Source: Pseudomonadota bacterium (lineage in GTDB: Bacteria > Pseudomonadota > Gammaproteobacteria > UBA5335). Taken from it: a stretch of DNA of 64,000 nt. Below the pieces are notes generated by a model. It worked only from the letters and a program-made list of their open reading frames with translations, was not told the origin of the DNA and made no database searches. The stretch is taken from positions 1 through 64,000 of the forward strand of contig PKDC01000017.1 in assembly GCA_002862435.1 (NCBI GenBank), given 5' to 3'. Within the stretch, counting starts at the first letter, position 1; each line of letters begins with the position of its first letter. Positions 17,560-28,973 of the stretch are shown here, one piece after another. Made by a program: the position numbers and the translations under genes.

Positions 17560-18336
17560 ATGGCGGCGATCAGCACCGAAACAGTCTTGAGCGTGCGGCA
17601 TTGGAACGAGTCGCTGTTCAGTTTCACCACGACCCGGGATTCCGGCTTGCGCTTTGAAAACGGCCAGTTTGTCATGATCGGCCTGGAAGTAAACGGGCGG
17701 CCTTTGCTGCGCGCCTACAGCATCGCCAGCGCCAACTATGAGGATCACCTGGAGTTCTTCAGCATCAAGGTGCAGGACGGTCCCCTGACCTCGCGCCTGC
17801 AGCATCTGAAGGAAGGCGATACCCTGCTGGTCAGCCGCAAGCCCACCGGCACCCTGGTGCTGCACGATCTCAAGCCCGCCCGTCATCTCTACCTGCTCAG
17901 CACCGGCACGGGCATGGCGCCTTTCCTCAGCGTGATCAAGGATCCGGAAACCTACGACCGCTTCGAACGGGTGGTGCTGGTGCACGGGGTGCGGCGCGTC
18001 TGTGATTTGGCCTATCGCGACTTCATCACCCGCGAACTGCCCCACAGCGAGTTCTTCGGCGACGCGGTGCGGGAGAAACTGATCTACTACCCCACCGTGA
18101 CCCGCGAGCCGTTCGTCAACCAGGGCCGGGTGAACGACCTGATGGCCTCCGGCAAGCTGTTCGCGGATATCGGCCTGCCCGCCATGAATCGTGCCGATGA
18201 CCGGGCCATGTTGTGTGGCAGTCCCGGCATGCTGGATTCCATCTGCGCGGTGCTGGACGGTTGGGGTTTCGAGGTGTCCCCCAAGATTGGCTATGCCGGC
18301 GACTACGTCATCGAGCGGGCGTTCGTCGAAAAATAG
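17560..18336 (+). CDS. fpr: Ferredoxin/flavodoxin-NADP+ reductase
   Basis: A 258-residue FAD enzyme moving electrons between NADPH and ferredoxin or flavodoxin. The FAD-binding segment is RAYSIAS (near residue 50); the NADP-binding segments are LLSTGTGMAPFLS and MLCGSPGML. The C terminus ends in YVIERAFVEK, typical of the short bacterial subclass I/FPR type. The ATG at 17560 matches the family start; GAGAAG lies about 12 bases upstream. It is divergent from the orphan pmoC across 210 bp, which raises the possibility of shared control and a reductant link, but that is inference. Confidence 0.92.
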   Translation: MAAISTETVLSVRHWNESLFSFTTTRDSGLRFENGQFVMIGLEVNGRPLLRAYSIASANYEDHLEFFSIKVQDGPLTSRLQHLKEGDTLLVSRKPTGTLVLHDLKPARHLYLLSTGTGMAPFLSVIKDPETYDRFERVVLVHGVRRVCDLAYRDFITRELPHSEFFGDAVREKLIYYPTVTREPFVNQGRVNDLMASGKLFADIGLPAMNRADDRAMLCGSPGMLDSICAVLDGWGFEVSPKIGYAGDYVIERAFVEK

Positions 18337-18406
18337 CCTTCTGCCAGGCGCAGGACGCGCCGTCTGGCTCACACACTTTCCCCGGGCAACCCAAGGAGCG
18401 GGTTTG

Positions 18407-18874
18407 ATGGAAGAGACCCCCACGCTGCGCTGGCTCCGGCGCCTGCAGCGCATCCCCGGCCATCATCTGTGGCTTCACGCTGGCATTGCGCTGGCCGCCC
18501 CCTATTCGGCGACCATCCGGCCGCGCATCCTGTGCGCCGCGCCCGGACATCTGGAAATCGGCATGCGCAAGCGCCGCGCGGTGACCAATCATCTGGGCAC
18601 CGTGCACGCTGCCGCGCTGGCGAATCTCATGGAATTGTGCGGTTCGCTGGCCGTGCAACTGGCCATTCCCGCCACCGCGCGCTGGATCCCGGCCGGGCTC
18701 GATATCCGCTATTTGCGCAAGGCGCGTACCGACCTCACGGCGGTCTGCCATTTCACGCCACCGTCCGACTGGCAGCGGAAACAGGACTGGCCGGTGACGA
18801 TCACCGTGCACGATGCGCAGGGGGAGGAAGTGGCCGATGCCGTGCTGCACATGCGCATCGGATCGAAACACTGA
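18407..18874 (+). CDS. Hotdog-fold DUF4442/PaaI-like protein
   Basis: A 155-residue hotdog-fold protein resembling DUF4442 and PaaI-like thioesterases. The segment NHLGTVHAAALANLMELCGS corresponds to the helix and loop that bind acyl-CoA in this fold. AAGGAG lies eight bases before the ATG at 18407. It follows fpr by 70 bp on the same strand and may be co-transcribed. The substrate is unknown; it could be a thioesterase or a non-catalytic acyl binder. Confidence 0.75.
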   Translation: MEETPTLRWLRRLQRIPGHHLWLHAGIALAAPYSATIRPRILCAAPGHLEIGMRKRRAVTNHLGTVHAAALANLMELCGSLAVQLAIPATARWIPAGLDIRYLRKARTDLTAVCHFTPPSDWQRKQDWPVTITVHDAQGEEVADAVLHMRIGSKH

Positions 18875-18944
18875 AAACCCGCAAGCCTTGGCGTGACTTC
18901 GTTCCGAGCCGGGAAGGCGATGCTCTGTAGGCGGACCCACAGCC

Positions 18945-18961
18945 GGCTGCCTCTGGCAGCC
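18945..18961. other. Perfect hairpin in a 260-bp gap
   Basis: Stem GGCTGCC / GGCAGCC with loop TCT, located between the hotdog gene and the convergent flavoprotein gene. No T-run is attached. Nothing else in 18875-19134 is recognizable. Confidence 0.4.
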
Positions 18962-19134
18962 ATCCCCATGGCGGCGTGCTGCTGTCGATGGGTCGGAAAG
19001 CGGCCGGCCGGAGGGTGCAAGCGCACCACGCCAGGTGGCCGCCGCGGTTCGAGGGCGCTTGCCGATGAATGGCGCATCTCCGCGTCCCGGCTGAAGGCGC
19101 GCCCAGCCCAAATCCATGACACCAGCCAGCCGCA

Positions 19135-20766
19135 TCAAGCCCGCGACTGTTTCGTGCCCACCAGACTGAGCGCCACGGCCTCCGCCACCTTGATGCCATC
19201 GATCCCCGCCGAAAGGATGCCGCCGGCATAGCCCGCCCCTTCGCCCGCTGGATACAGCCCTCGGGTATTCAGGCTCTGATAATCCTTGCCTCGGGTGATG
19301 CGGATGGGCGAAGAGGTGCGTGTTTCCACGCCGGTGAGCACGGCGTCCGCCATGGCGAAGCCGCGGATCTGTTGATCAAAGGCTGGCAAGGCCTCGCGGA
19401 TGGCCGCGATGGCATAGGCCGGCAGGCTGGCATCGAGGTCGCCAAGCCGCACGCCCGGTTGGTAGGACGGCAGCACGCTCCCGAAGACGGTCGAGGGCCG
19501 GCCGGCCAGGAAATCCCCCACCAATTGTGCCGGCGCATCGTAATTGCCGCCGCCCAGCACAAACGCCCGGGATTCCAGTTGGCGTTGCAGATCGATGCCG
19601 GCCAGCGGGCCACCGGGATAGTCCTCTGGCGTAATGCCGACCACGATGGCGCTGTTGGCGTTGCGCTCGTTGCGTGAATACTGGCTCATGCCGTTGGTGA
19701 CCACCCGTCCCGGCTCCGAGGTCGCTGCCACCACGGTGCCGCCCGGACACATGCAGAAGCTGTAGACCGAGCGGCCGTTCTTGCAGTGATGCACCAGCTT
19801 GTAGTCCGCCGCGCCGAGGAGGGGATGGCCGGCCTGCGGGCCAAAGCGGCAGGTGTCGATCAGGGACTGCGGATGCTCGATACGAAAACCTATCGAGAAG
19901 GGCTTGGCTTCGATATGGACGCCGCGCTCATGCAGCATCTGGAAGGTGTCACGGGCGCTGTGGCCGACGGCCAGCACGACGTGATCGCTGTGGAGCCGCT
20001 CACCGCTGGCCAGCGTCACGCCGCATACCTGGCCGTTCTCGATGTACAGGTCCGCGACACGCTGGCTGAAACGGATCTCGCCGCCCAGGTCCGTTATGCT
20101 CTGGCGCATGCGCTCGATCATGGACACCAGCCGGAAGGTGCCGATGTGCGGCTTGCTGACGTAGAGGATCTCCTCGGGCGCGCCGGCCTTGACGAATTCG
20201 GTCAGCACCTTGCGGCCGTGATGATGCGGATCCTTGATCTGGCTGTAGAGCTTGCCGTCGGAAAAGGTGCCGGCGCCGCCCTCACCGAACTGCACGTTCG
20301 ATTCCGGATTCAGCGCGCGCTTGCGCCACAGGCCCCAGGTGTCCTGGGTGCGTTCGCGTACGGCCTTGCCGCGTTCGAGCACGATTGGCCGGAAGCCCAT
20401 CTGGGCCAGCACCAATGCCGCAAACAGGCCGCAGGGACCGAAGCCGATGATGATCGGCCGCCGGAAATCGCCGCCGGCCGCGCCGGCCGGTGGTGCCTGG
20501 GTCACGAATCGGTAGCGCATGTCGGGCGTTGGGCCGACCTGGGCGTCATCGGCCCAGCGCGCCAGCACACGCGCCTCATCGCTCACTGTCACGTCCAGGC
20601 TGTAGATGAGGTGGATGTGACCACGCTTGCGGGCATCATAGCTGCGTTTGAACACGGTAAAGGCGCGCAGCGCCTCGGTAGGGATGCCAAGGCGTTGGAC
20701 GATGGCCGCACGCAGCTCCGCATCGGTGTGAACCAGTGGCAGCTTGAGGTGGGTGAGACGCAACAT
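19135..20766 (-). CDS. FAD-dependent dehydrogenase, COG2509 type
   Basis: A 543-residue flavoprotein. After an N-terminal domain of about 95 residues comes a dinucleotide-binding motif IIIGFGPCGLFAAL. Further landmarks are FGEGGAGTFSDGKLYSQI, VLAVGHSARDTF, FCMCPGG with two Cys residues, and PAGEGAGYAGGI near the C terminus, all typical of COG2509 proteins. No reaction is firmly established for this family. The gene stands alone on the minus strand, convergent with the hotdog gene. Confidence 0.85.
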   Translation of the reverse strand: MLRLTHLKLPLVHTDAELRAAIVQRLGIPTEALRAFTVFKRSYDARKRGHIHLIYSLDVTVSDEARVLARWADDAQVGPTPDMRYRFVTQAPPAGAAGGDFRRPIIIGFGPCGLFAALVLAQMGFRPIVLERGKAVRERTQDTWGLWRKRALNPESNVQFGEGGAGTFSDGKLYSQIKDPHHHGRKVLTEFVKAGAPEEILYVSKPHIGTFRLVSMIERMRQSITDLGGEIRFSQRVADLYIENGQVCGVTLASGERLHSDHVVLAVGHSARDTFQMLHERGVHIEAKPFSIGFRIEHPQSLIDTCRFGPQAGHPLLGAADYKLVHHCKNGRSVYSFCMCPGGTVVAATSEPGRVVTNGMSQYSRNERNANSAIVVGITPEDYPGGPLAGIDLQRQLESRAFVLGGGNYDAPAQLVGDFLAGRPSTVFGSVLPSYQPGVRLGDLDASLPAYAIAAIREALPAFDQQIRGFAMADAVLTGVETRTSSPIRITRGKDYQSLNTRGLYPAGEGAGYAGGILSAGIDGIKVAEAVALSLVGTKQSRA

Positions 20767-21276
20767 GGCGGAGTTCCAGAATCGATGGGGAACGCGTGGC
20801 AGCGGGGCCGCGTCATGATCCTCCCCCGAAAAAGTGGAGGGGGTTAAGCCGCTCTGGGCTCGGCCTCGGCGGGGCTGATGCAGCCTAAGGACACCCGGCG
20901 TATACCGCTAATCGGATACGCCTAGCCAGCGCTTCAGCGCTCGCAGGGGTGTCGACCAATTCGGGAGGAAGGAGTGATTTTCTATTCTTCGAGAGAAATT
21001 GGCTCTTCCTGATGGCTCCATCGCTTGCCCGCGGGCACCATCCTCTCACGCATCAAGCAGTCCGGAAATCGCCAAGCAGGTCAGCAAGACCGAAGTGTGG
21101 ACTGGCGGGCTGATACGCGCTGCTCATGCGGAGTAACAGCCGCCAAGGCAGCTACATTCACGTTCGGCTGCAATGCCATGCGCGAGTGAAAGCAGGGAGA
21201 CCTCGGAGGTGATCAAAATTGGCCCCGGACAGCCGACCGGGGCCATGGATCACGGCAAACGGACGGTTTGCCCGCC
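20767..21276. other. 510-bp intergenic region with REP-like hairpins
   Basis: No supported gene is seen. Structured elements include an imperfect hairpin at 20897-20922 (GGCGTAT paired with ATACGCC, inner CCG with CGG, one bulged A, loop CTAAT) and, a few bases on, AGCGCT-TC-AGCGCT. CCCCC / GGGGG stems lie near 20823-20846. The first hairpin resembles the shape of REP elements mobilized by RAYT transposases, a family with remnants at 34.9-36.9 kb. The right end holds the ETF-QO terminator. Confidence 0.45.
21221..21244 (-). terminator. Rho-independent terminator of the ETF-QO gene
   Basis: Perfect 8-bp stem GGCCCCGG / CCGGGGCC with an 8-base loop, lying 33 bases after the ETF-QO stop on the minus strand. 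It is followed by AATTTTG. Confidence 0.75.
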
Positions 21277-22932
21277 TTACATGATCATGTAGTTGGGACC
21301 GCCGCCGCCTTCCGGGGTGACCCAGTTGATGTTCTGGGCCGGATCCTTGATGTCGCAGGTCTTGCAGTGCACGCAGTTCTGCGCGTTGATCTGGAAGCGC
21401 GGGTTTCCCGCTTCGTCCTTGACCACCTCGTACACCCCGGCGGGGCAATAGCGCTGCGCCGGCTCGTCATAGACCGGCAGGTTCTGCGCGATGGGAATCT
21501 CCGGGTCCTTCAGCTTCAGGTGGACCGGCTGGTCTTCCTCGTGGTTGGTGCCTGACAGATAGACCGAGGAAGGCAGGTCGAAGCTGATCGCGCCATCGGG
21601 TTTGGGGTAGTCGATGGGCTGGCACTCATTGGCCATTTTCAGGGCGGCATAGTCCGGGCTGTTGGCGTGCAGCGTGAAGGGCAGCTTGCCGCCGGCGATG
21701 TTCTGGTCGATGAACTGGAACGGCGCGCCGACCAGTGTCCCGAACTTGTGCAGGGCAGGGGTCCAGTTGCGTGACTTGTAGAGTTCTTCCCAGACCCAGG
21801 AGTTCTTCACCTTGTCGCCGTAGGCGGTGAGATCCTTGCCACCGGTGTCGCCGGCCGCCAGGGCCTCCACGATGGCTTCACCGGCCAGCATGCCGGTCTT
21901 CATGGCGGTGTGGTTGCCCTTGATCTTGGCGGGATTGAGGAAGCCGGCGTCGCAACCCACCAACATGCCGCCGGGGAAGCTCAGTTTGGGCAGCGAGTTG
22001 AGCCCACCCTTGTTCACCGCGCGTGCGCCGTAGGCGATGCGCTTGCCGCCTTCCAGGGTCTGGCGGATGGCGGGGTGGGTCTTCCAGCGCTGGAATTCCT
22101 TGAACGGATACAGGTAGGGGTTCTTGTAGTCCAGGGCGATGATGTAGCCGCACAGGACCTTGTTGTCTTCCCAGTGGTAAAGGAAGCCGCCGCCTTCCGT
22201 GCGGTTGTCCATGGGCCAGCCGGCGGTATGGACCACCAGGCCGGGCTTGTGCTTGGACGGGTCGATTTCCCAGATTTCCTTGAGGCCGATGCCGTAATGC
22301 TGGGCATCGCAATCCTGGCGCAGGTCGAACTGCTGCATCAGTTGCTTGCCCAAGTGGCCGCGGCAGCCCTCGGCGAAGACGGTGTACTTGGCGCGCAATT
22401 CGACGCCTGCCGTAAAGCTCGACTTGGGCTCGCCCTTCTTGGAAACGCCCATGTCGCCGGTGACGACGCCGCAGACGGCCCCTTGGTCGTCATAGAGCAT
22501 CTCGGCGGCGGCATAGCCGGCGAAGATGTTGGCGCCCATGGCCTCGGCCTGTTCACCCAGCCAGCGCACCAATTGGCCCAGACTGATGATGTAGTTGCCC
22601 TCGTTGTGCATGGGCTTGGGCAGCAAGGCATTTGGGGTCAGCACCGAGCGCTGCTCGCTCAGGAGGAAATAGACTTCATCGTGGGTGACCGGGACGTTCA
22701 GGGGTGCGCCGCGCTCTTTCCAGTCGGGGAACAGCTCGTTGAGCGCGGTGGGCTCCAAAATGGCGCCGGACAGGCTGTGAGCGCCCAGTTCCGAGCCTTT
22801 TTCCACCACGCAGACTTCGATCTGCTGGCCTGATTGTTCGGCCATCTGGAGGATGCGGCAGGCGCAGGACAAGCCCGCAGGTCCCGCGCCAACAATGACG
22901 ACATCGAACTCCATTACTTCGCGTTCCACCAT
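21277..22932 (-). CDS. Electron transfer flavoprotein-ubiquinone oxidoreductase
   Basis: A 551-residue inner-membrane-associated enzyme passing electrons from electron transfer flavoprotein to ubiquinone, linking acyl-CoA dehydrogenases to respiration. FAD site VVIVGAGPAGLSCA lies at the N terminus. Other family segments are GAHSLSGAILEP, EGCRGHLGKQL and HTAMKTGMLAGEA. Cys ligands for one 4Fe-4S cluster lie in the C-terminal part (YCPAGVYE and NCVHCKTCDIKDP). GAGGAG lies five bases before the ATG at 22932. etfA and etfB are not in the window. With the acyl-CoA synthetase and TesB it supports fatty-acyl metabolism. Confidence 0.95.
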   Translation of the reverse strand: MVEREVMEFDVVIVGAGPAGLSCACRILQMAEQSGQQIEVCVVEKGSELGAHSLSGAILEPTALNELFPDWKERGAPLNVPVTHDEVYFLLSEQRSVLTPNALLPKPMHNEGNYIISLGQLVRWLGEQAEAMGANIFAGYAAAEMLYDDQGAVCGVVTGDMGVSKKGEPKSSFTAGVELRAKYTVFAEGCRGHLGKQLMQQFDLRQDCDAQHYGIGLKEIWEIDPSKHKPGLVVHTAGWPMDNRTEGGGFLYHWEDNKVLCGYIIALDYKNPYLYPFKEFQRWKTHPAIRQTLEGGKRIAYGARAVNKGGLNSLPKLSFPGGMLVGCDAGFLNPAKIKGNHTAMKTGMLAGEAIVEALAAGDTGGKDLTAYGDKVKNSWVWEELYKSRNWTPALHKFGTLVGAPFQFIDQNIAGGKLPFTLHANSPDYAALKMANECQPIDYPKPDGAISFDLPSSVYLSGTNHEEDQPVHLKLKDPEIPIAQNLPVYDEPAQRYCPAGVYEVVKDEAGNPRFQINAQNCVHCKTCDIKDPAQNINWVTPEGGGGPNYMIM

Positions 22933-23063
22933 TGCTCTCCTCAATCGTCGGGCTGGGGGCTTTTGCCCTTGTCAAATCAAGCATCTTACCCAATGGGGGG
23001 GATGAAAAAAAGTTGTGGGCGGGTTTGGAATGGGGGAAAGGGCACGAATCAAGGCGTGAAGGC

Positions 23064-24989
<1,926 letters not shown>

Positions 24990-25172
24990 TGATCTGGTTG
25001 GTATCGAATCGGAAAGGTGGGGCAGACAAGGGCCAGAGGCGCCATCTGGCGGCCCATGGCGCAATGGGCATCGCGGGCGTCGGTAGGGGCGGTGCGGATG
25101 CACCTGCGGTCAAGGGTCAGGTACGTCGCTGTTCGACTTGAGCGCAGCGTATGCAGGCTGATTGCCCGCCGG

Positions 25173-25201
25173 ATTATAGAGATCGGCTTGACGCTTGTCT
25201 C
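25173..25201 (-). promoter_or_regulatory. Sigma-70-type promoter for the ABC-F gene
   Basis: On the minus strand a perfect -10 TATAAT (25173-25178) follows a -35 GAGACA (25196-25201, four of six consensus bases) with a 17-bp spacer. It lies about 180 bases upstream of the ABC-F start, in the 310-bp gap 24990-25299, which holds no gene. Confidence 0.5.
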
Positions 25202-25215
25202 GCACCCTGCATCGC

Positions 25216-25239
25216 CATCCGCCATGGTGTTGGCGGATG
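25216..25239. other. Perfect 9-bp hairpin between otsA and the ABC-F gene
   Basis: Stem CATCCGCCA / TGGCGGATG with loop TGGTGT, about 60 bases after the otsA stop. There is no T-run on the minus strand. It could stabilize or weakly terminate the ots transcript. Confidence 0.45.
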
Positions 25240-25299
25240 CGGGATGATCGTTCGCGCACTCCTTGCGGTGCAGGGCGCGGGTCCTGCTTCTGCGAGGGT

Positions 25300-26811
25300 T
25301 TATTCCGCGAACGCGGTATCCCAGTAAGCCTGCTCCGCTTCTGCGCTCGGCACATAGTCTGGGGGGAGCGGGAAGGCGTCCAGGTCGCGGGCGATGGCCG
25401 CCTCGAGGAAGGTGTTGACCCACCGGAAGACATCCTGTCGACTCACACCCTGGCGCAGGCGCTTCATGCGCGCCTGTCGCTCCGCGTGGGGCATGGTACA
25501 GGCCTGGTGGATGGCGTTTGCCATGCCTTCGATGTCGTAGGGATTCACGAGCAACGCGCCATTTTGCATCTGCGCGGCCGCCCCGGCGAACTCGGACAGG
25601 ATCAGGACGCCATCCCCATGGACCGAGCAGGCGCAGAACTCCTTGGCCACCAGGTTCATGCCGTCCTTGAGGGGGCTGACCAGGGCGATCTGGGCGGCGC
25701 GGTAATAGGCGATGAGATCAAGGCGGTCGACCGACCGATAGACGTAGTGGATCGGTACCCAGCCGCCGGGGCGGGTGAACTCGCCGTTGATTTCACCGAC
25801 CAGTTGTTCGATGCGGGTCTTGAGGTTGCGGTATTGCGGGATATCGTCGCGGCTGGGGACGACGACCTGGATCAGGGTGACGTGCTCCTGGAGTTCGGGA
25901 TACTGGCGCAGGGCGAGGCGGAAGGCCTCCAGGCGCAAGGGGATGCCCTTGGTGTAATCGAGCCGGTCGACCCCCAGGATCACCTCGCGTTGCGGTAGCT
26001 CGGCCCGCAGCGCGTTCGCCGCTGCGGTGACACCTGCCGAGCGTGCCTGGCGCTGAAAGGCGGCCGCATCGATGCCGATCGGGAAAACGCCGATGCTCAC
26101 CCCTCGCCTATCGGGCAGGTCCACCCGACGGGTGCGATGGGTGATGTGTGCATCTGGCATCAAGGCGCGGACGCACTGGATGAAGTTACGGTGGTCGCGC
26201 AAGGTCTGAAAACCGATCAAGTCATATTCCAGCAGGGCCCGCAGCAGCGTGAAACGCCATGGCAGCTTGAGGTAGATGTCGAGCGGCGGGAAAGGGATGT
26301 GCAGGAAAAACGCCAGCGGCGCGGTAAAGCCTGCGCGTCGCAGTTCCGCCGCCAGCAGCAGCAACTGGTAATCGTGCGCCCAGATGAAATCATCCGGACG
26401 GGCCTCTGCCAGAACCACCTGGGCGTAATGGTGGTTGACCTCGCAATAGCTGCGCCAGTAGCTCGGGTCGAAATTGCACAAAGATTGCAGATCATGGAAC
26501 AGGGGCCACAGCACCTCATTGGAAAAGCCGTGGTAGAAACCGGCCTGGTCCTCGGCGCTGAGCGCCACCGGGGCCAGTCGATAGCCCGCCTTCTTGGCGC
26601 TCCGGTCCAGCGCTGCTTCCACCTCGGCCGTGTGATCGGCGATGCCCGGCCACCCCACCCAGACCCCGCCTCGATCACGCAGCACCGGCAGCAACGCCGT
26701 GACCAGGCCGCCACTGCCGGGTTTGCTGACCAAACCACCATCCGCACCCGGCGACAGGACAAGGGGCAGTCGATTGGAAACCACCACCAGACGCCGCGCT
26801 TGATCGATCAT
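25300..26811 (-). CDS. otsA: Trehalose-6-phosphate synthase
   Basis: A 503-residue GT-B glycosyltransferase joining UDP-glucose (or another NDP-glucose) to glucose 6-phosphate. Family segments include [36 protein letters not shown] and [14 protein letters not shown]. The donor-site loop [17 protein letters not shown] is intact. GGAAAG precedes the ATG. It lies downstream of otsB on the same strand with a 261-bp gap, so the order is otsB then otsA. Trehalose would serve as an osmoprotectant or reserve carbon. Confidence 0.95.
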   Translation of the reverse strand: MIDQARRLVVVSNRLPLVLSPGADGGLVSKPGSGGLVTALLPVLRDRGGVWVGWPGIADHTAEVEAALDRSAKKAGYRLAPVALSAEDQAGFYHGFSNEVLWPLFHDLQSLCNFDPSYWRSYCEVNHHYAQVVLAEARPDDFIWAHDYQLLLLAAELRRAGFTAPLAFFLHIPFPPLDIYLKLPWRFTLLRALLEYDLIGFQTLRDHRNFIQCVRALMPDAHITHRTRRVDLPDRRGVSIGVFPIGIDAAAFQRQARSAGVTAAANALRAELPQREVILGVDRLDYTKGIPLRLEAFRLALRQYPELQEHVTLIQVVVPSRDDIPQYRNLKTRIEQLVGEINGEFTRPGGWVPIHYVYRSVDRLDLIAYYRAAQIALVSPLKDGMNLVAKEFCACSVHGDGVLILSEFAGAAAQMQNGALLVNPYDIEGMANAIHQACTMPHAERQARMKRLRQGVSRQDVFRWVNTFLEAAIARDLDAFPLPPDYVPSAEAEQAYWDTAFAE

Positions 26812-27072
26812 TGTGTACTTTCCTTATAAAGATGCGGATATGTTTCTTGACCCTTGTTGGACAAGACGCACCGCTTTTTACCGCCCTCTGGCGTTATTCC
26901 GGCCACCTGCGGGAGAGATCCAGGCTGAGGTGCTGCACGCAAAGGATGGGTGTGCCGATCGCAAGACCGGCGCGGGGGCCGATTGCCGCCGAGGTTTTTC
27001 CCGATGTCACCCTTTTTTTCCCATCCGCGCAGCCGACGTGCGCCTCATGCCAGGGTTTTGAAACCGATCCAT

Positions 27073-27903
27073 CTAGGCGCCCAGGGTTCCCACGCCCTGA
27101 GTTCCGGTTTGGCGTGTCCGGATTTCGAGCCAGCGGGTCAGGAACGCAATGACTCCCTGCGGCGGACGCAACCACGTATTTGCTGCCGTGTTGCGCCAAG
27201 TTTCCCTGACCAGAATGCCAGCCCCGCGGTCTGCCAGTGCAGTGAAGGCATCCTCATCCGTGTAGTCATCACCCAGATAGGCAATGCAGTAATCCCCGCA
27301 GGCGTCCATCTCCGCCAAAACCTGACGCACGACCTGACCCTTGTCGGCGCCGCTCCCGCGCAGTTCAACGCCGCCGTCGAATTCATGCCAGATCAGTTCA
27401 TCGGCCGGGGTGAGCATGGCAAAACGCTGCCTCAGCTCCTGCCGCAGAGCCTGGCAGCGATCGGAACTGAGTTCGCGCCAGTGGAAGGCCACCGATCCTG
27501 GTTTGCGTTCCATCCGTCCACCGAGTGCGAGGACAGCATCTTCCCAGTCATCCGCTTGCGCCAGGGCCGCGGTGGCGGCTTCACGCAAGGGTACAAATGA
27601 GGATTGACCCCCGCTGAGGCGCCTTTCCCGGCCGTGGCAGCCCCACATTTCGGGTTCGAAAGAAAGTTTCAACAAGGGTCGCAGGTCGTTGAGCCAGCGT
27701 CCGGACACGATGATGAGGCGATCATTCGGCAAGCCGCCGATGCGATTCAAGAGGGACTCGATCCCCGGATATGGGCGGGCTTGGGCCGGATCGGCCTGAA
27801 ATGGCGCCAAGGTCCCATCATAGTCAAGCAACAGGGCCGCCTGGCGCTTGGTGGCCAGGTCGGTCCATAAGCGTTCAAGATGGGCTGATGCGGGGAGATT
27901 CAT
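27073..27903 (-). CDS. otsB: Trehalose-6-phosphate phosphatase
   Basis: A 276-residue HAD-superfamily phosphatase converting trehalose 6-phosphate to trehalose. Motif I is LLLDYDGTLAPF with both catalytic Asp residues, motif II VSGRW, and motif IV YLGDDYTDEDAF. GAGGAAACGC precedes the ATG at 27903. Upstream, 27904-28166 holds no gene that I can support and presumably carries the promoter. Confidence 0.94.
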   Translation of the reverse strand: MNLPASAHLERLWTDLATKRQAALLLDYDGTLAPFQADPAQARPYPGIESLLNRIGGLPNDRLIIVSGRWLNDLRPLLKLSFEPEMWGCHGRERRLSGGQSSFVPLREAATAALAQADDWEDAVLALGGRMERKPGSVAFHWRELSSDRCQALRQELRQRFAMLTPADELIWHEFDGGVELRGSGADKGQVVRQVLAEMDACGDYCIAYLGDDYTDEDAFTALADRGAGILVRETWRNTAANTWLRPPQGVIAFLTRWLEIRTRQTGTQGVGTLGA

Positions 27904-28166
27904 GCGTTTCCTCGGGACAGGACTTTTGTTGCCATGCCTGTTGGTGGCGTGGGCAGCGGAGAAGTTCCGATGGAAAAGCGTGGATTTCCTGTGACGCCTC
28001 TGCAAGCTGCATGGCGGCAGTATGTGAGGGGACAAGATCTTGGCGGCGAGGATAAGCGATGCATCGCATGGGTGGAGCCAAGGGGTCCGCCGCACCCGCG
28101 CTGCCGTGATCCTCGTTTCACTTGCGGCAGGTCGGGCGCGATCCAGCTTCCGGATGGGAGCGCGAA

Positions 28167-28775
28167 TCAGGACACGCAGCGGAAAATGAGGTCGACCAAG
28201 GGCGCCGCCTGGTTTTCCAGGTCATAGGCGGTTGGTTCGCGCAGGTAATCGAAATACAGGCCCAGCATGGCGGTATGGATGGTAACGGCGGCGAGACGCG
28301 GACACACGTTGGGAAGTGTTCCCAACGCGCGTTCCCGCCGAAACAGCGCCTCCATGCTGGCGAGACCGCGATGCTGGATGGCGATCAGCCGTTCGTTGCT
28401 GTCGCGCAATTCATCAATGAATTCACAGCGGTGAAACAGAATGCTGTAGACCCGCTGTCGACGCGGGTTGCGGGCCAGGCTGAGCAAGGACTGGACACAG
28501 AAATCCCGTAGCGCTTCGACCGCTCCGCCATCCTCCAGCGCCAGCACCTGGTTGAAGAGGTCTTCCATCGGCAGATGGACCCGGCAGTACATGGCGTCGA
28601 ACACATCGGCCTTGTTGCGGAAATGCCAGTACACGGCGCCCCGTGTCACACCCGCCGCCTGGGCGATTTCTTCCAGCGAGGCGCGCGCCACGCCCCGATC
28701 CAGAAATACCGCCTCGGCGGCATCCAGAATCTGCTCACGGGTCTGTTCCGCTTCGGCCTTGGTGCGGCGCGCCAT
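28167..28775 (-). CDS. TetR/AcrR family repressor of the adjacent RND pump
   Basis: A 202-residue regulator. The N-terminal helix-turn-helix (about residues 10-57) reads LDAAEAVFLDRGVARASLEE and AGVTRGAVYWHFRNKADVF, close to AcrR/TtgR/MexR-type pump repressors. The C-terminal ligand domain is variable. GGAG lies before the ATG. The gene is divergent from the adaptor-pump-channel operon, and an AcrR-like palindrome sits within the shared promoter region. The expected behaviour is repression relieved by toxic hydrophobic compounds. Confidence 0.9.
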   Translation of the reverse strand: MARRTKAEAEQTREQILDAAEAVFLDRGVARASLEEIAQAAGVTRGAVYWHFRNKADVFDAMYCRVHLPMEDLFNQVLALEDGGAVEALRDFCVQSLLSLARNPRRQRVYSILFHRCEFIDELRDSNERLIAIQHRGLASMEALFRRERALGTLPNVCPRLAAVTIHTAMLGLYFDYLREPTAYDLENQAAPLVDLIFRCVS

Positions 28776-28812
28776 TCACCAAATCTCCATTAAAAGCAAT
28801 AAACAATTCGCG

Positions 28813-28818
28813 TATTAT
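28813..28818 (-). promoter_or_regulatory. -10 element of the TetR-family gene
   Basis: Perfect TATAAT on the minus strand about 38 bases before the repressor start codon. The expected -35 position falls inside the palindrome at 28835-28850, so the repressor is probably autoregulated. No good -35 hexamer is visible. Confidence 0.5.
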
Positions 28819-28826
28819 AGGTTATG

Positions 28827-28856
28827 TTGACAACCATACGTGAATGTATGTAAATT
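28827..28856 (+). promoter_or_regulatory. RND operon promoter with AcrR-like operator in the spacer
   Basis: A consensus -35 TTGACA (28827-28832) is followed by an 18-bp spacer and a -10 TAAATT (28851-28856). The spacer contains the inverted repeat CATAC-N6-GTATG (28835-28850). It resembles the known AcrR operator of E. coli, whose half-sites contain ACATACATT-type sequence. A bound dimer would block both promoter elements. Confidence 0.75.
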
Positions 28857-28973
28857 TTCCAGGTCAGCCGTGCCGCAAACCTGCCCATAGGCGCGGGCTG
28901 TCGCAGCCGTACCAGTCCATGCCTCGATCGCCCAGCTTCACCGATCATTCCTTGCCACCGGAGAAAATTCAAA

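Noticed and set aside
18875-19134. Possible small gene between the hotdog and flavoprotein genes
   Set aside because: Open frames exist on both strands but lack ribosome sites and any family resemblance; only a hairpin is supported.
20940-21130. Possible transposase or peptide remnant in the gap before ETF-QO
   Set aside because: One frame is open for about 60 codons but has no start codon with a ribosome site and no match to a family I recognize.
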